Part shown: positions 32,704 to 46,010 of the stretch, piece after piece | How positions within the stretch are numbered: the first letter of the stretch is position 1 | Layout of the letters: each line of letters starts with the position of its first letter | Source: Begonia masoniana | Taxonomy: Eukaryota; Streptophyta; Magnoliopsida; Cucurbitales; Begoniaceae | Reading direction: 5' to 3' | DNA: 64,000 nucleotides | Assembly (NCBI GenBank): GCA_022432975.1 | Contig: CM039503.1 | Coordinates: 47,099,259 to 47,163,258, forward strand | Program-made: the position numbers and the translations under genes | The notes under the pieces: model-generated | Seen by the model: the letters and a program-made list of their open reading frames with translations, nothing else | Database searches by the model: none | What the model was told of the DNA's origin: nothing

Positions 32704-34928
32704 TGTGACGGCCCGAGAGAGTTCTCTGGAGTAGAGTTCTCTGGAGTAGAAATCAATCGGGAAAGAAAAATAGTTAAAACCAAACTGCAGGATACACAAC
32801 AGATGGATATCAGAATACTCGGGACAGTTTTGGACCACAGGAAATAACAGACTGAAGAAAACAGGGAGACGGATGTAAACTAAACTTTGGACATTTAGAA
32901 TAACGGGCAAGGAGAAGTCTGAAGAGTGCAGGAAGGAATGTAAAAAGAATCTGAATAACAGTTATAAATGGCAGCAGAAAACAAGAAATAAAGGCGGAAG
33001 ACATAGGCAGAAAATGAAATCGGATGAGGGGATGACGTCAGCCAGAAGATGGATGACGTCAGCCGGAAGATACAGGCAGCAGATGAAATCGGGTGAGGGA
33101 TGACGTCAGCCGGAAGATGGATGACGTCAACCAGAAGATACAGGCAGCAGATGAAATCAGATGAGGTGATGACGTCAGCCGGAAGATGGATGACATCAGG
33201 CGGAAGATGTAAATTTTAAAGGCAACGGTAGATGAGATTTTAAAGCAGCGGTGGATGAGATTTTAAAGCAACGGTGAATATGAAAAACTGGGCAGGCGAT
33301 GTAGTTTTAAAGGCAGAAATTGACAACTTTTGACAGTAATACATAGAGACAGAAAACATGAAAACAGAAGATATGAGAGCTTTAAGCTTCAGAAAACGCT
33401 TTAAAACATGATCTTGGACATACCAGGAAAACACAACAGAAATTTAAGGAAAACAGATTGCATGGATGACTCTAATAATTAGAAATAATCCATACACACA
33501 CCCTAAAGTAGAAAATATCTCAAACAATTCCAGAATACTTTAAAATATAATTCAACTGTCAAATACAGAGGTTTTAAGTGTTGACACAGAATCTATACAT
33601 TGTTTCAAAATCTCAGAAATAGTACAGAACCTAACATGGATTTCTAGAATTCACTAACAGAGTTTTTAAAACCAAACACCAGAATTTAAGTAAAATTTAC
33701 AGACATAACTTTACTTTTAAAAAAAAAAAACTTAAATCTCTGAACAGAAACATGTCTGGCTGCGGCAACCAATCCCACGCAAGCTCGAGCCACCGATCAC
33801 TTATACATCAGACTGAGGCATTAACTCCTCATCTACGGGTTCAGTACCTACATCAGAGGGTTCATCTATGAGCCTAAAGCTCAGTAAGAACATAATAAAG
33901 ATGCAGTGATGCAAAATGCTATGCATGCGGTTTTCAGAATACAGTGACAGAACATTACATTACGTTTCAGTGGCAGAGGGGTATAAGAGGGGCTTATAGG
34001 GGAACTGGCAAGTGCATGATAGGCACATAACAGATTTACAGAAAACAGAAACAGAACAGAACAGACTAAGCTGTACAGTAAGCCAGTCCCCGTCCCACAC
34101 TTAACCAATACATTTCAGTCAGATTTTATCTTGCTTAGTTTCAAACAGTGTACAGAAATCAGTTTTTGCATGAACTTTTGGGAAAAATGTGTATACATAA
34201 TCGAGTACAGTACTTCAACTGAAACAGCAGAGAACAACAATTAAAAATAGAAACATGGCAGGGAACACAGAACACAACTCTAATCCTTCTACCCGAACAC
34301 CTGACAGAAGTAACTCCTAGTATCTCCTTGATGTAGGGCCTTAAGGGCCAACCTACAGATATGAACTTACCTGTTTGCTGTAGAGTTGATGCTCTTGATC
34401 GTCTCGGCAATGCACGAACCTGTACATGCATGTTCGAAAATTAAACAAGCTGTAAATGTCAACTAATAACATGTAGATTACCTTTTGCTGAAGAAAACAG
34501 AAGTAAGTAGGAGAAACAAAGTTTTGGAGACTTGGCACCGTCGCTTGGAAGAGAGAAAACAGAGAAGGCAGAAAGATGTTTCACGATGGAGTGAAAAGAA
34601 GGAAGGAAGGGGGGGAAGAGAGAAGGCATGGCTTTTGCAACAAGTTAGCCATGTGTCAATCATTCATTGGCTTTCTCCCACCAACCCTAATCTTTACCTA
34701 AACAGCCCCTCCATTGATTTCTAACCAAATAATTTTTTTTTGGTTCAACATAATTTGGTTTTCAAATTAAGTTGTGACTTAAATTCTTCGATTCCGTTTT
34801 CTCCAAAAATCCTCTCTTCTGTAAGGTATTATAAAACTTCATATAAAATACGCATTTTATTAATGGCCAATAAATTCCATTTCAACAGTTTAAGGAATAA
34901 TTACATGGCAAAAATGCCGGGTGTTACA
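32704..34928 (-). mobile_element. Element A 3' LTR (complete)
   Basis: TGTGACGGCCC...GGTGTTACA, 2225 bp. Next to the end of the A gag-pol gene, with the expected purine-rich sense-strand tract (34929-34968: AAATTTTTGTTAAGGTGGGT) before it. It has a 69-bp repeat set with paired TGACGTCA/CCGGAAGAT modules at about 33010-33200. It differs from 39550-41168 by small indels and many substitutions, so A is not young. Confidence 0.85.
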
Positions 34929-34968
34929 TTCTACCCACCTTAACAAAAATTTTGTCCCCAAAATTTGC

Positions 34969-37900
34969 CTAAGTAAAGAGGCCCGGATATTGGGCCCTAA
35001 CATCTTGTTGTCTTTCCCATGTGGCTTCCTCCACACCATGATTGCACCACAAAACCTTCACCAATGGGACTACCTTATTGCGTAACACCTTGAGTGAAGT
35101 ATCCACTATACGTATGGGCCTTTCTTCGTACGTCAGCATTGGCATGATATCAAAGTCCACCTGCTTCATAATTTGAGTTGGATCTCGTACACACTTCCTC
35201 AGCATCGAAACATGAAAGACATTGTGGACCCCATCCATTGACGTTGGCAACTGTAGTCTGTAGGCCATGCTTCCCACACGCTTCAAGATGGGAAAAGGGC
35301 CAATGAATCGTGGGTTGAGTTTCCTTTTCTTACCGAATCTCATTACGCCCTTGAAAGGCGACACTTTCAAGAATACCTCATCGCCCTCAGCGAACTCTAA
35401 GTCTCTTCTTCTATGGTCCGTATAACTCTTCTGTCGACTCTAAGCAATCTTTATTCGTTGTTTGATAGCAGCTATCACCTCGGATATCTGCTGTAATATC
35501 TCAGGGCCGATAAGCTTGGTTTCTCAGACCTCATCCCAACACAATGGGGATCTACACTTTCTGCCGTACAGAGCTTCATAAAGAGCCATGCCAATTGTAG
35601 CCTGGTAACTATTGTTGTAAGCAAACTCCACGAGTGGCAAATATCTACTCCAAGGAGCATGAAATTCCAATACGCACTATCTTAACATATCTTCCAGTAC
35701 TTGAATCGTTCTCTCAGATTGTCCGTCAGTCTGTGGATGAAATGTCGTGTTGAAATCCAACTTTGTACCCAAGGAGTTCTGCAAACTTCTCCAAAACCTG
35801 GAAGTGAATCTGGGATCACGGTCTGAGACGATCGATACAGGAATGCCATGCAGCTTAATAATCTCATTAATATACAGCTCTGCGTACTGATCCATGGAGT
35901 ACGTCGTCTTCATAGGTAGAAAGTGGGCCGACTTCGTCAATCTGTCCACTATGACCCAAATGCTATTATGGCCCTTAGCTGTTCTTGGTAGGTCAACAAC
36001 AAAATCCATCGTTATGTTCTCCCATTTCCATTCGGGGATCAAGAGAGGCTGAAGCGTTCCATTTGGTCGTTGATGTTCATCTTTGACCTGTTGACATATC
36101 ATGCACGACTCCACATATTTGGCCACTTCATTCTTCATATTCGACCACCAGAAGTGAAGTTTCAAGTCCTGATACATCTTTGTGCTTCCAGGATGCACAG
36201 AGAAAGAAGATGAATGGGCTTCCGACATGATGTGCTTCCGTAGCTCTTCATCTTTTGGAATATACCATTTGTTTTTGAACTTCAGAATACCATCTCCCGA
36301 GTAACTGAAATCGGAAGAGGCCATAGGTAACTTGCTCGCAATATCAGCCATCTTCTTTGAATTGGTCTTCTGGGCCTCCTTAATTCAGTCCAGGACGGTG
36401 GACCGCAGTGTCAAGTCCGCTAGTATGGCCGATAGCCCAGAAACTATCTCCATATCGAACTTCTGTATCTCTGTCCTCAAAGGCATTGATACGGCCGACA
36501 TAGTCAGTTGCATAGTAGCTGGCATCCTGCTCAGTGCATCAGCTACCACATTAGCTTTACCAGGATGGTATTTAATCTCAACATCGTAATCTTTCACAAA
36601 TTCTAACCACCGTCTTTGTCTCATGTTTAGCTCTTTCTGGGTAAATATGTAATTTAGACTCTTGTGGTTAGAAAACACCTCACACGATTGTCCGTACAAG
36701 TGGTGTCTCCATACTTTCAGCGCAAATACGACTGCCGCTAGCTCGAGGTCATGTGTAGGGTAGTTTTGTTCATGGTTCTTCAATTGTCTGGATGCGTATG
36801 CTAAAACTTTCCCTTCTTGCATTAATACACATCCCAAGCCAACCTTGGACGCATCACAGTATACGCTGAATTTGCCGTCTTCAACTGGTAATACTAACAG
36901 TGGGGCAGTAGTTAATTTCTGCTTAAGTGTCTGAAAACTCACATCACAAGCTTCAGACCACTTGAACTTGATGTCCTTCCTCGTTAAGCTGGTCATAAGC
37001 TTCGCTATTACAGAAAATCCCTTGATAAACTTTCTATAATAACCAGCTAACCGGATAAAACTTCGTACCTCACTGGCATTTCTCGGTCTCGGCCATTCTT
37101 TCACTGTTAGAATCTTGGCTGGATCCACAGAAACTCCCTCTGCAGACACCACGTGGCCTAGGAAGTTAATCCTACTCAACCAGAATTCACACTTTGATAG
37201 CTTGGCATATAATTGATGCTGTTTTAGAGTTGACAACACAATAGCCAAGTGCTCTTTATGCTCTTCCTTGTTCTGAGAATAAATTAGGATGTCGTCGATG
37301 AAGACGATTACAAATTTGTCCAAGAACTCATTGAATATCCTATTCATCAAGTCCATAAATGCCGCGGGGGCATTAGTCAACCCGAACGACATCACCAAAA
37401 ACTCGTAATGTCCGTACCGGGTCCTGAAGGCGATCTTTGGAATATCATCAGCTCTGACCTTCAACTGGTAATATCCGAAGCGCAAATTGATCTTCGAGAA
37501 TACCCGAGCCCCCTGTAGCTGGTCAAATAAATCGTCAATCCTCGGCAACGGGTACTTATTCTTGATGGTCAACTTGTTCAGCTCCCGGTAATCAATGCAC
37601 ATCTGTAGGGACCCATCATTCTTCTTAACAAACAAGACGGGAGCACCCCACGGAGAAAAACTAGGGCGCACAAAACCCTTATCCACCAATTCCTTTAGCT
37701 GAGCCTTCAACTCCCTCAGCTCAATCGGTGCCATACGGTACGGATTCTTCGATACTGGTTCAGCACCAGGATATACGTCAATCTCAAACTCGATTTCATG
37801 ATCAGGTGGCAATCCCGATAAGTCATCTAAGAAAACATCTGAGAAGTCTCGAACTACCGGAATATTTTGAAGTTCCACCTCATTTTGCCTTTGAACATCC

Positions 37901-39390
37901 ACTACGTGGGCAAGAAATCCGATGCATTCTGACCTCATCAATAGTTGAGCTTTCAAGGAAGATATGGCAGGCATACGGTGTTCCTTTGGTACTGCCTGAT
38001 AGGAGAGTTCTACCTCGTTCGGGCGTTTAAACGACACAAGCCCGGACCTACAGTTGATGGTGGCGTGATGTCTAAACAGCCAATCCATCCCCAGAATCAC
38101 ATCGTATCCTTTCATACCGATAACGATAAGACTGGCATACAACTTATGTTCTCCTATTGACACTACATCACCCCGTACAACCTGCTCGGAGTGCATAAAC
38201 TCTCCGGACGGTAGCATAATGCTGTAGGGTTGATCTGACGGCGTACAACAAAACTTCTATCTAACTACGAAGTCTATTGCCACGAACGAATGTGTGGCCC
38301 CCGTGTCCCACAAGGTATAAGCAGGTGCATCACATATCAAAATTGTACCTGTAATTGCTGTGTGCTGATCAGCATCATCAACGTCCTCCATCATTGCAAA
38401 AACCCTTGGTACTGCAAGGTTTGGTCTCGTGTCCGGCATCGGGCAATCCCGAACATGATGTCCTCCTTTGCCACATCGGAAACATTGGCCGGTAATAAAT
38501 CCGCATTCTCCTCTGTGAAGTTTCTGGCACCGCGGGCATACTGAAAGTTGAGGAGCCCCCATTGGTCTCTTTCCCTTGTCCTGATTATTGGTGGTCTCAT
38601 TAGGCCTCTTAATGCCTCTGTTTTGTTGCTGTTGAGATTGCAAATTCTGACTCCTTTGTTGTTGTTGTTGCTGTTGAGGGGCATTCCGAATAATCCCCCT
38701 TGATGAATCCCTTTGTCTCTGGGATTTCATTTCCAAGGCTTCTAACTGGTAAGCCTTGGCCACCACCTTCGTATACGGGGCCTCATCAAATCCCCCGTAA
38801 GAAATCCCTCGCAAGAGGTCCAGCTTCAAACCCTGAATAAATTGGTGCACCTTGTTTTCGTCGGTGGCTACCAAATGAGGTGCATAGCGGGATAATGATT
38901 CAAACTTCTGAACATATTCTGCCATTGATCCGTATTGTCGTAGCCAAGAAAATTCAACCAACTTCTCCTTCCTCACACCACGGTCGAAATACTTTTCGTA
39001 GAAGATATTCTTGAATCCTTCCTAGCTTAATGCCACAGTAGTCGACCGTACTGTGTCCCACCAGAATCCAGCACTCTTGGTGAGATGAAACGTGGCACAT
39101 GTGGCCTTCTTGCTCTGCTCTACCTCGGCATAATTAAACATTTGTTAAATCTCCCGAACCCATTCTTCAGCATGGATCGGGTCAGTAGATAATTCATCGA
39201 ATGCAGGTGGCTGGAGTCGTCTGAATCTATCTCCACTGGTGTCACGCAGAGCATTAGCATGATTGTTATTTCCGTTATCTTCTCTGGCCATATAACGTTC
39301 AACCATACGGGACTGCACTCCCACCAGTTCGGTTAGTTGATCAAGGGCAGAAGAGCTTTCGCTTGACTCTTCCTGATGCTCTCTCACCAT
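34969..39390 (-). pseudogene. Element A gag-pol polyprotein (Ty3/gypsy, Tekay/Del clade), inactivated by stops
   Basis: Minus strand, ATG at 39390, final stop at 34969. The frame is collinear throughout: 1473 codons, exactly as in element C, with no frameshift. Seven premature stops lie at 39145-39147, 39022-39024, 38257-38259, 36385-36387, 35677-35679, 35524-35526 and 35440-35442; at least three are explained by a TGG, CGA or CAG codon losing its C or G to T or A. Domains in order: gag with Gln-rich linker, CCHC knuckle (CFRCGKGGHHVRDC), protease (DTGATHSF), reverse transcriptase ([22 protein letters not shown]), RNase H ([13 protein letters not shown]), integrase HHCC and D-D-E ([24 protein letters not shown]), and a C-terminal chromodomain-like tail (LRNKVVPLVKVLW). 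Makes no full protein. Confidence 0.9.
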
Positions 39391-39549
39391 TTCTAAGAAA
39401 CCCTATAAACATAATAACCTAATTTAATAAACAGGACTTTTACGGGAATATAAACACTTACAGTTGGTGGAGCGACCTCACGTGGCGGGTTCCGCAGTAA
39501 GACATTTTACAGAATCGTTTTTAAAACCTTGTCTCTCTGATACCATAAC
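39391..39549 (-). other. Element A leader with primer-binding site and leader intron
   Basis: Minus strand: TGGTATCAGAGAGA (39532-39545) just inside the LTR is the tRNA-iMet primer site. Further on, AACT|GTAAGTGTTTAT (near 39465) and TTTATAG| (near 39405) frame a short putative intron just before the gag ATG, the same layout as in element C. Confidence 0.65.
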
Positions 39550-41168
39550 TGTGACGGCCGGAGACCGAACCCGTTCGGGGTCCGAGGGTCAAGCCATCAC
39601 TCCGGGACATAACAGAAAACTCGGACTATATTTTTTTTTTTAAACATTTTACTTTTAAAACATTGACACAGAGAGAGAGTTCTCTGGAGTAGAAATCAAT
39701 CAGGAAAGAAAAACAGTTAAAACCAAACTGCAGGATACAGAACAGATGGATATCAGAATACTCGGGACAGTTTTGGACCACAGGAAATAAAAGACTGAAG
39801 AAAATAGGGAGACAGATGTAAACTAAACTTTGGAAATTTAGAATATCGGGCAAGGAGAAATCTGAAGAGTGTAGGAAGGAATGTAAAAAGAATCTGAATA
39901 ACAGTTATAAATGGCAGCAGAAAACAAGAAATGAAGGTGGAAGACATAGGCAAAAAATGAAATCGGATGAGGGGATGACGTCAGCCGGAAGATGGATGAC
40001 GTCAGCCGAAAGATACAAGCAGCAGATGAAATCGGGTGAGATGATGATGTCAGCCGAAAGATGGATGACGTCAGCAGGAAGATACAGGCAGCAGATGAAA
40101 TCGGATGAGGTGATGATGTCAGCCGGAAGATGGATGACGTCAGGCGGAAGACGTAAATTTTAAAGGCAACGGTAGATGAGATTTTAAAGCAGCGGTGGAT
40201 GAGATTTTAAAGCAGCGGTGAATATGAAAAACTGGGCGGGCGATGTAGTTTTAAAGGCAGAAATTGGCAACTTTTGACAGTAATACATGGAGACAGAAAA
40301 CATGAAAACAGAAGATATGAGAGCTTTAAGCTTTAGAAAATGCTTTAAAACATGATCTTGGATATACCAGGAAAACACGACAAAAATTTAAGGAAAACAG
40401 ATTGCATGGATGACTCTAATAATTAGAAATAATCCATACACACACCCTAAAGTAGAAAATATCTCAAACAATTCTAGAATACTTTAAGATATAATTCAAC
40501 TGTCAAATACAGAGGTTTTAAGCGTTGACATAGAATCTATACATTGTTTCAAAATCTCAGAAACAGTATAGAACCTAACATGGATTTCCAGAATTCACTA
40601 ACAGAGTTTTTAAAACCAAACACCAGAATTTAATTAAAATTTACAGACATAACTTCACTTTAAAAAAAAAACTTAAACCTCTGAACAGAAACATGTCTGG
40701 CTGCGGCAACCAATACCATGCAAGCTCGAGCCACCGATCACTTATACATCAGACTGAGGCATTAACTCCTCATCTACGGGTTCAGTACCTACATCAGAGG
40801 GTTCATCTATGAGCCTAAAGCTCAGTAAGAACATAATAAAGATGCAGTGATGCAAAATGCTATGCATGCGGTTTTCAGAATACAGTGACAGAACATTACA
40901 TTACGTTTCAGTGGCAGAGGGGTATAAGAGGGGCTTATAGGGGAACTGGCAAGTGCACGACAGACACATAACAGATTTACAGAAAACAGAAACAGAACAG
41001 AACAGACAAATCTGTACAGTAAGCCAGTCCCCGTCCCACACTTAATCAATACATTTCAGTTAGATTTTATCTTGCTTAGTTTCAAACAGTGTACACAAAT
41101 CAGTTTTTGCATGAACTTTCGGGAAAAATGTGTATGCATGATCGAGTACAATACTTCAACTTAAACAG
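39550..41168 (-). mobile_element. Element A 5' LTR, 3' part
   Basis: TGTGACGGCCGGAG at the primer-site end. Matches 32704-34200 throughout. Interrupted at 41168 by TRIM T with TSD copy AACAG (41164-41168), the reverse complement of CTGTT at 27697-27701. It retains the TGACGTCA repeat module at 39970-40150. It also has a stretch (39565-39660) that A's other LTR lacks. Confidence 0.85.
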
Positions 41169-41545
41169 TGTTACGACCTCGTTTCCCAGCAAGATATTGT
41201 CCGCTCTGGGGATATGGCCGTAGCACAATATCCTCCCCTCACGGCTTTGTTTGGCGAGAGCTTCCCGGAAGATCACCCAACCTGAAATTGCTCAGGCCGA
41301 AGCACTTTTAATTTCGGAGTTCTTATGGGATCCGTTGCCAATCGTGCTCCAAAATGCGTCTTGCTATGTTGGGAGGGTCTCTTTACATATGTTTCATTTC
41401 CACATACTTCTCCAAGCGATGTGGGATTGTGACAACCCCCTTCTTACGACCCGTCACCTTCCGGTTCGCCCACGCGGACGTACCGCCATCCAGGTTCCGG
41501 TTCGTGCAACCATCGTACACATACTTACACATCCGGGTCATCACA
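41169..41545 (-). mobile_element. TRIM element T, 3' LTR (inverted)
   Basis: TGTTACGACCTCG...GGGTCATCACA, 377 bp, reverse complement of 27702-28078 with scattered differences. Followed by a polypurine tract on its own strand, so it is the 3' LTR of the same TRIM. Confidence 0.8.
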
Positions 41546-41580
41546 ATCACCCCTCCTCGGGGGCCCAACGTCCTCGTTGA
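41546..41580 (-). other. TRIM T polypurine-tract side of the interior
   Basis: Minus strand GGGCCCCCGAGGAGGGGTGA directly precedes the 3' LTR, a typical plus-strand primer. Adjoins the S2 LTR, which is unrelated to T. Confidence 0.7.
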
Positions 41581-43700
41581 TGTAGCACCCGGCTCTATTA
41601 AACAAAATTTAATTGCCAATTATAATGTGTTAATTTTATGGAAGAATTGAGGGAGAAAGTGATTAGGTTAGTTAATAACTATGTAAGGACAAAAGGGTAA
41701 TTAGCAATTTTATAAATGGATAACGTATTTAATGGAGGGTTTAATGAGGTTTAGCCGCCACTGTTTCCCTCATTTTCCTTCTCGGTATTCAGCTCAAGCA
41801 CAGCAGAGCTCCAGGCGATTTCCCTCTCCGATCCTCATTCCTCAAACTAGGTGAGTTTTCCATTTTATTTCTCGAGATTTTAGTGGCTAGATAGCAGAGA
41901 TAGTGTAATGCGCGTATTTTGATAATACTGCGAGTGAGTTGAGTTCGATTTTAGTATTAAGCCGAGAGTGTATGATGATTAGAGATTTTAAACGAGCCCC
42001 TTAGGTTTCAGAACGATTTAGGATAAGGTTAGTGGTGATCTAATCGGTATTTTTGCTTATGACGCTAGGTGAGCAGGGTTTCCAGAGTAGTTGAAACCGA
42101 ACGATTTCCAGGAGACCAAGTAAGTAAAGTATGCATGTGCCTTCGGGCCTACATCACAAAACAGTAGGGTTATGCATATTGAGAATGATTTTGTATGTCA
42201 CGCATCATGTTTTTGAAAGATTACGAAAATGAATTTCCATGTAAGAATAGTGAAATATGAACTGTATGTGACAGACAAACTATTAAGGGAACTGTATGTG
42301 ACAGACAAACTATTAAGGGAACTAATCTGCCCCTTAATCGAGTAGAGGATGTATGACATTGGGAGAATTGATCCCACTCCCAAGGGAACAGAGGGATCAG
42401 TTCAGCTATTAAGGGAACTAATCCGCCCCTTAATCGAGTAGAGGATGTATGACCTTGGGAAAATTGATCCACTTCCCAAGGGAACCGAGGGATCAGATCA
42501 GCTTATGAACGTATGTGAATGCAACTGAGATGAGAAAGTAGAAATTGCATGTTTAGGAATTTATGTTTCAGCATTTCATCCCATTACTGCTTTACTTACT
42601 TAGCATTAGGCTAATAGATGAGTTTTGTGATGTAGGTGGAGAAGTTACAGCAGGTGAGCCTTCTGAGTTCATTGAAGGATAGGCTGGTTGGGGGAGCACA
42701 CTCATGCCACGGACCTGGTATTTGATGAGGCAGTTTAACTGATGTCTGTTGGAGTAAAGGTGAAGTTGACAACGTTTTGATTTGAATAGGTTGAGTCCTC
42801 ATGACAGTAGTTGTTTCAATGTTTTGAATTTTTCTGATAATGGTATTCTGCTGAGATTTGACGATGGCACTTGCTGGATTGTTTTAAGTAATGCATTTGT
42901 TAGAATGGTATTTGAATGATTTCAGTAATGTGAGTAATTTCATTTCTGTAATTAGAGTTGTGTTTGCGTAGCATGGAGTAGTTGAGTTGTTGTTCTGTCG
43001 TCTATCGGAAGATATAAGTAGGACTTTTGTCGTTTTGCGGCCGGTGGTTATAGAGTAAAGTCGATCGGATGAAGAAATCATCTGGCTGACGTCACCGGTG
43101 GATATAGAGTAAAGTCGATCGGATGAGGAAATCATCCGGCTGACGTCACCGGTCGATATAGAGTAAAGTCGATCGGATGAGGAAATCATCCGGCTGACGT
43201 CACCGGTGGATATAGAGTAAAGTCGATCGGATAAGGAAATCATCCGGCCGACGTTACCGGTAGATGTAGGATGTATCTTGTCGTTTTGTGACCGGATGAT
43301 GTAGCCGAAACTTTGTCGTTTTGTGACCGGATGATGTAGTCGAAACTTTGTCGTTTTGTTATCAGGGAAAAGCCTTCTGTTTTCTACGTCAGTTCCTTTC
43401 GGTTGACTTCGTTCTTCGGATGATGTGTTTGACTTTCATAAATTTCAAGTATTTCACGCCTAAACTTTCATCCCTTCCGGTTGAATTATTTTCTTAATAT
43501 TTTATGTGATCATTCAAACACTGTTACATAGTTTTGCTCAACTCTATTTTGCTCAAAGATTTCCGCTGCAAGTTTTCATGTTTTATCAAACGTTAAAATT
43601 TGAATTTCGAAGGAAGTTTAAATTTCGGTCCAAGTTTTTTTTTTAGTAATATCCAAGTTTACGAGTAACAAACTGGGTTCAGAAAACTCGGGGCGTTACA
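41581..43700 (+). mobile_element. S-family solo LTR, copy S2 (forward)
   Basis: TGTAGCACCCGG...GGGGCGTTACA, 2120 bp. Right flank CCTTC (43701-43705). Contains a leader-like stretch ending CTAG|GTGAG, a segment 42069-42119 between AG and GTAAGT, an 18-nt segment 42636-42653 between GATGTAG and GTGAGCC, two copies of a unit with GATTAAGGGGC-type text in inverse (about 42290-42440), and four or five 54-bp TGACGTCA repeats (43040-43260). Confidence 0.85.
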
Positions 43701-43705
43701 CCTTC

Positions 43706-46010
43706 TCCGGTTTCCACGGCTAAAATAACCATAAACGCTAATCGATCGGGACATAAGGCCGATCGATCGGGCCTTCTCTGGATTCTGATTTAAAAACGTC
43801 TATAAACCCCGATCGATCGGCGCTTGGGCGCGATCAATCGGGAGGGCACATTTTGGGCGCGTGCACAGCACTGCCCAGCGTGCACGCCTGGCCAGCGCGC
43901 CTCCAGCGCCCGGCCAGCGCGCCTCGCCCGCGCCCTCTCGCCCCTTTTCCTACCACTTTGCCATTTTTCTTCAATTTTTCAACTAATACACACTTCAATT
44001 TCCATAATCAACACATCCATCAACAATCCAATTAAATTAAACCTCCCAAAACCCGAACATCCAACCTAAATCCTCCAATCCCGACACAAACTTCGATTTC
44101 AACTTAAAACAACAAACCTATTATCCAATCACCAAAACTCATCCAAAACCTATTCTATTTCATCAAAATGTTCCAAAATCATCAATATTCACCCAAATAC
44201 ACATCAACATCAATATCCTATCTATTTTCATCAAAACCTTCCATACATAGCGGAAGCTATCAAAATAAAATCATCAAAACATTAATTTCAACCTATCCAG
44301 ATACCAAACATCCTAATATATCTTTCTATACATTTCATCAAATAATCCCAAAACATATAACCTATGCTCCCCACGGGTCGTGCTCGCGTCGACTATGCCG
44401 GCCGCTCCCACGAACATTCTTCCTCAAGCTGCAGGCTCATCGGGTGGAGGGAGATCGTCCTCACCTTGCTCGTAGTCACCTACACCATAAGGACACCTAT
44501 GAGATAAAAATCTCAGCAAGTTTTACGTAAATGTATATGCATGATCATGTATGCAATGAAAGCCGTCCATGTCAATTCATTTATCAGTCAGTCTATGGTT
44601 GTAAAAAATGCTCGACAGATGGATAGGGCACGTCAAGCGGTTAGATAGCCCACACCATCTGAAGGGAGGAAAATCCGCTCACCACGGAACGCCAGGTCTG
44701 AACCTCATCCCCGATAACCTCATGCCATGGTTGTTTACTGTGATACTTTACTTGCCTTTACATGCATGTTCTTTTCATGAAATCCATGCGTAAATTCATT
44801 TTCATGTCTTTTTAAAAAAAACTGTGATGCATGAGCAATTCAATGAACGATAAAGCATACATGACGAGCATACCATCAAAACTTCACAAATACTATCAAG
44901 GCATTACAATACTTAACCTATAAAATAACCAAATCATAACTATCCAACCAAAGCAATTAAACAAACAATGCACCAAACAATCCTTAACACGATTTCTGAC
45001 TTGTGGTGTAGGCCAATCGGCCACAGTAGATCACGAGAACTTACCTCTCATCCCGTGCACACCGAGCTTCTCGTCTCAAACTTGGTCACCTAAATCAATC
45101 CATAGCATCCTTTGTTAAAACTGAGCTTAAACGTAAAGTTTCAGAAATTTAAGAAACTCCTAACTAAAGAGAATTTCTTAAAACTCTAATAAATCTCTCT
45201 CGGGCATTTCATCGAGCAACTTATGCTCACAAATAACAATCCTCCATTAATGAAGGTTTTCCAAAGCTCCATACCCGACTTTCAATCAAATGCAAAATAC
45301 ACTCAAACGTTTCACCTAATAACGTTCAATAATCACCAATAAAGCAATAACTAACCATTCCTAACCTAACTCGGTTGTTTTCAACGAAATCCGACAAAAC
45401 CCTAACAATTTACACTGCTAGAAATCGAGAATAACGACTGAAAAACTATAGATTCTTACTTAGAATCGCGAGGGGGAGAGAAGACGTGAAGAGAACTCGA
45501 AGATTGGAGGAGGAATCGTTGAAGCAAAAGGGGAAGAACCGTGGAGGAGATGCGTCGCCGTTGGAGAGAAAGGAGAGGGAGAGAAAAAACGTTTAAGTGT
45601 TGAGGGAAAAGGGGTATTTGGGTTTTAATTAAAATTGGTTTGGCAATTTACATATTTGCCCTTCGGTTTAACTCTCCGTTCAACCTATTGTTCGACTATC
45701 GGTTCGGTTTCTCTAAAATTTCCTTAGTTCACCAATTATTTCAACTTATTCCTAGGGCTCTAATAAAACCTTCCGTTCGACAAACAGATTTATTTTACTA
45801 TTTCTACGAATTAAATCTCTATAAGGTCAAAACCGAAAACTTAAGCATTATATTTCGGTTTGATTTCTATAAATTCCCATAATTCTCCCAAAATTCATAT
45901 TAATTACAAGGACTCCATTAAAACTCTCGGTTTGCAAAATGGGCATATTTCAATTATTTATGAAATTGCCATTGCGCACGATTCAAAAACCCGTAAAACC
46001 GGGTGTTACA
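43706..46010 (-). mobile_element. Element B 3' LTR, main part
   Basis: Ends GGGTGTTACA next to the end of the B gag-pol gene. Parallel to 61440-63698 with many small differences. Includes CGATCGATCGGG palindromes (43745-43835), a GCGCGC-rich stretch (43855-43940) and, on the minus strand, the 15-nt segment 44465-44479 between GGTGTAG and GTGAGGA. The missing left part is at 30165-30621, inverted. Confidence 0.85.

Noticed and set aside
28120..43700. S1 and S2 as the 5' and 3' LTRs of one element
   Set aside because: They are inverted, have no primer site or polypurine tract on the inside, and their inner flanks are pieces of TRIM T and element B. Two solo LTRs plus an inversion explain all joints.
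43824..44530. Frames in the B LTRs at 43824-44530 and 61438-61743
   Set aside because: They lie in LTR sequence, change frame between copies and have no domain features.
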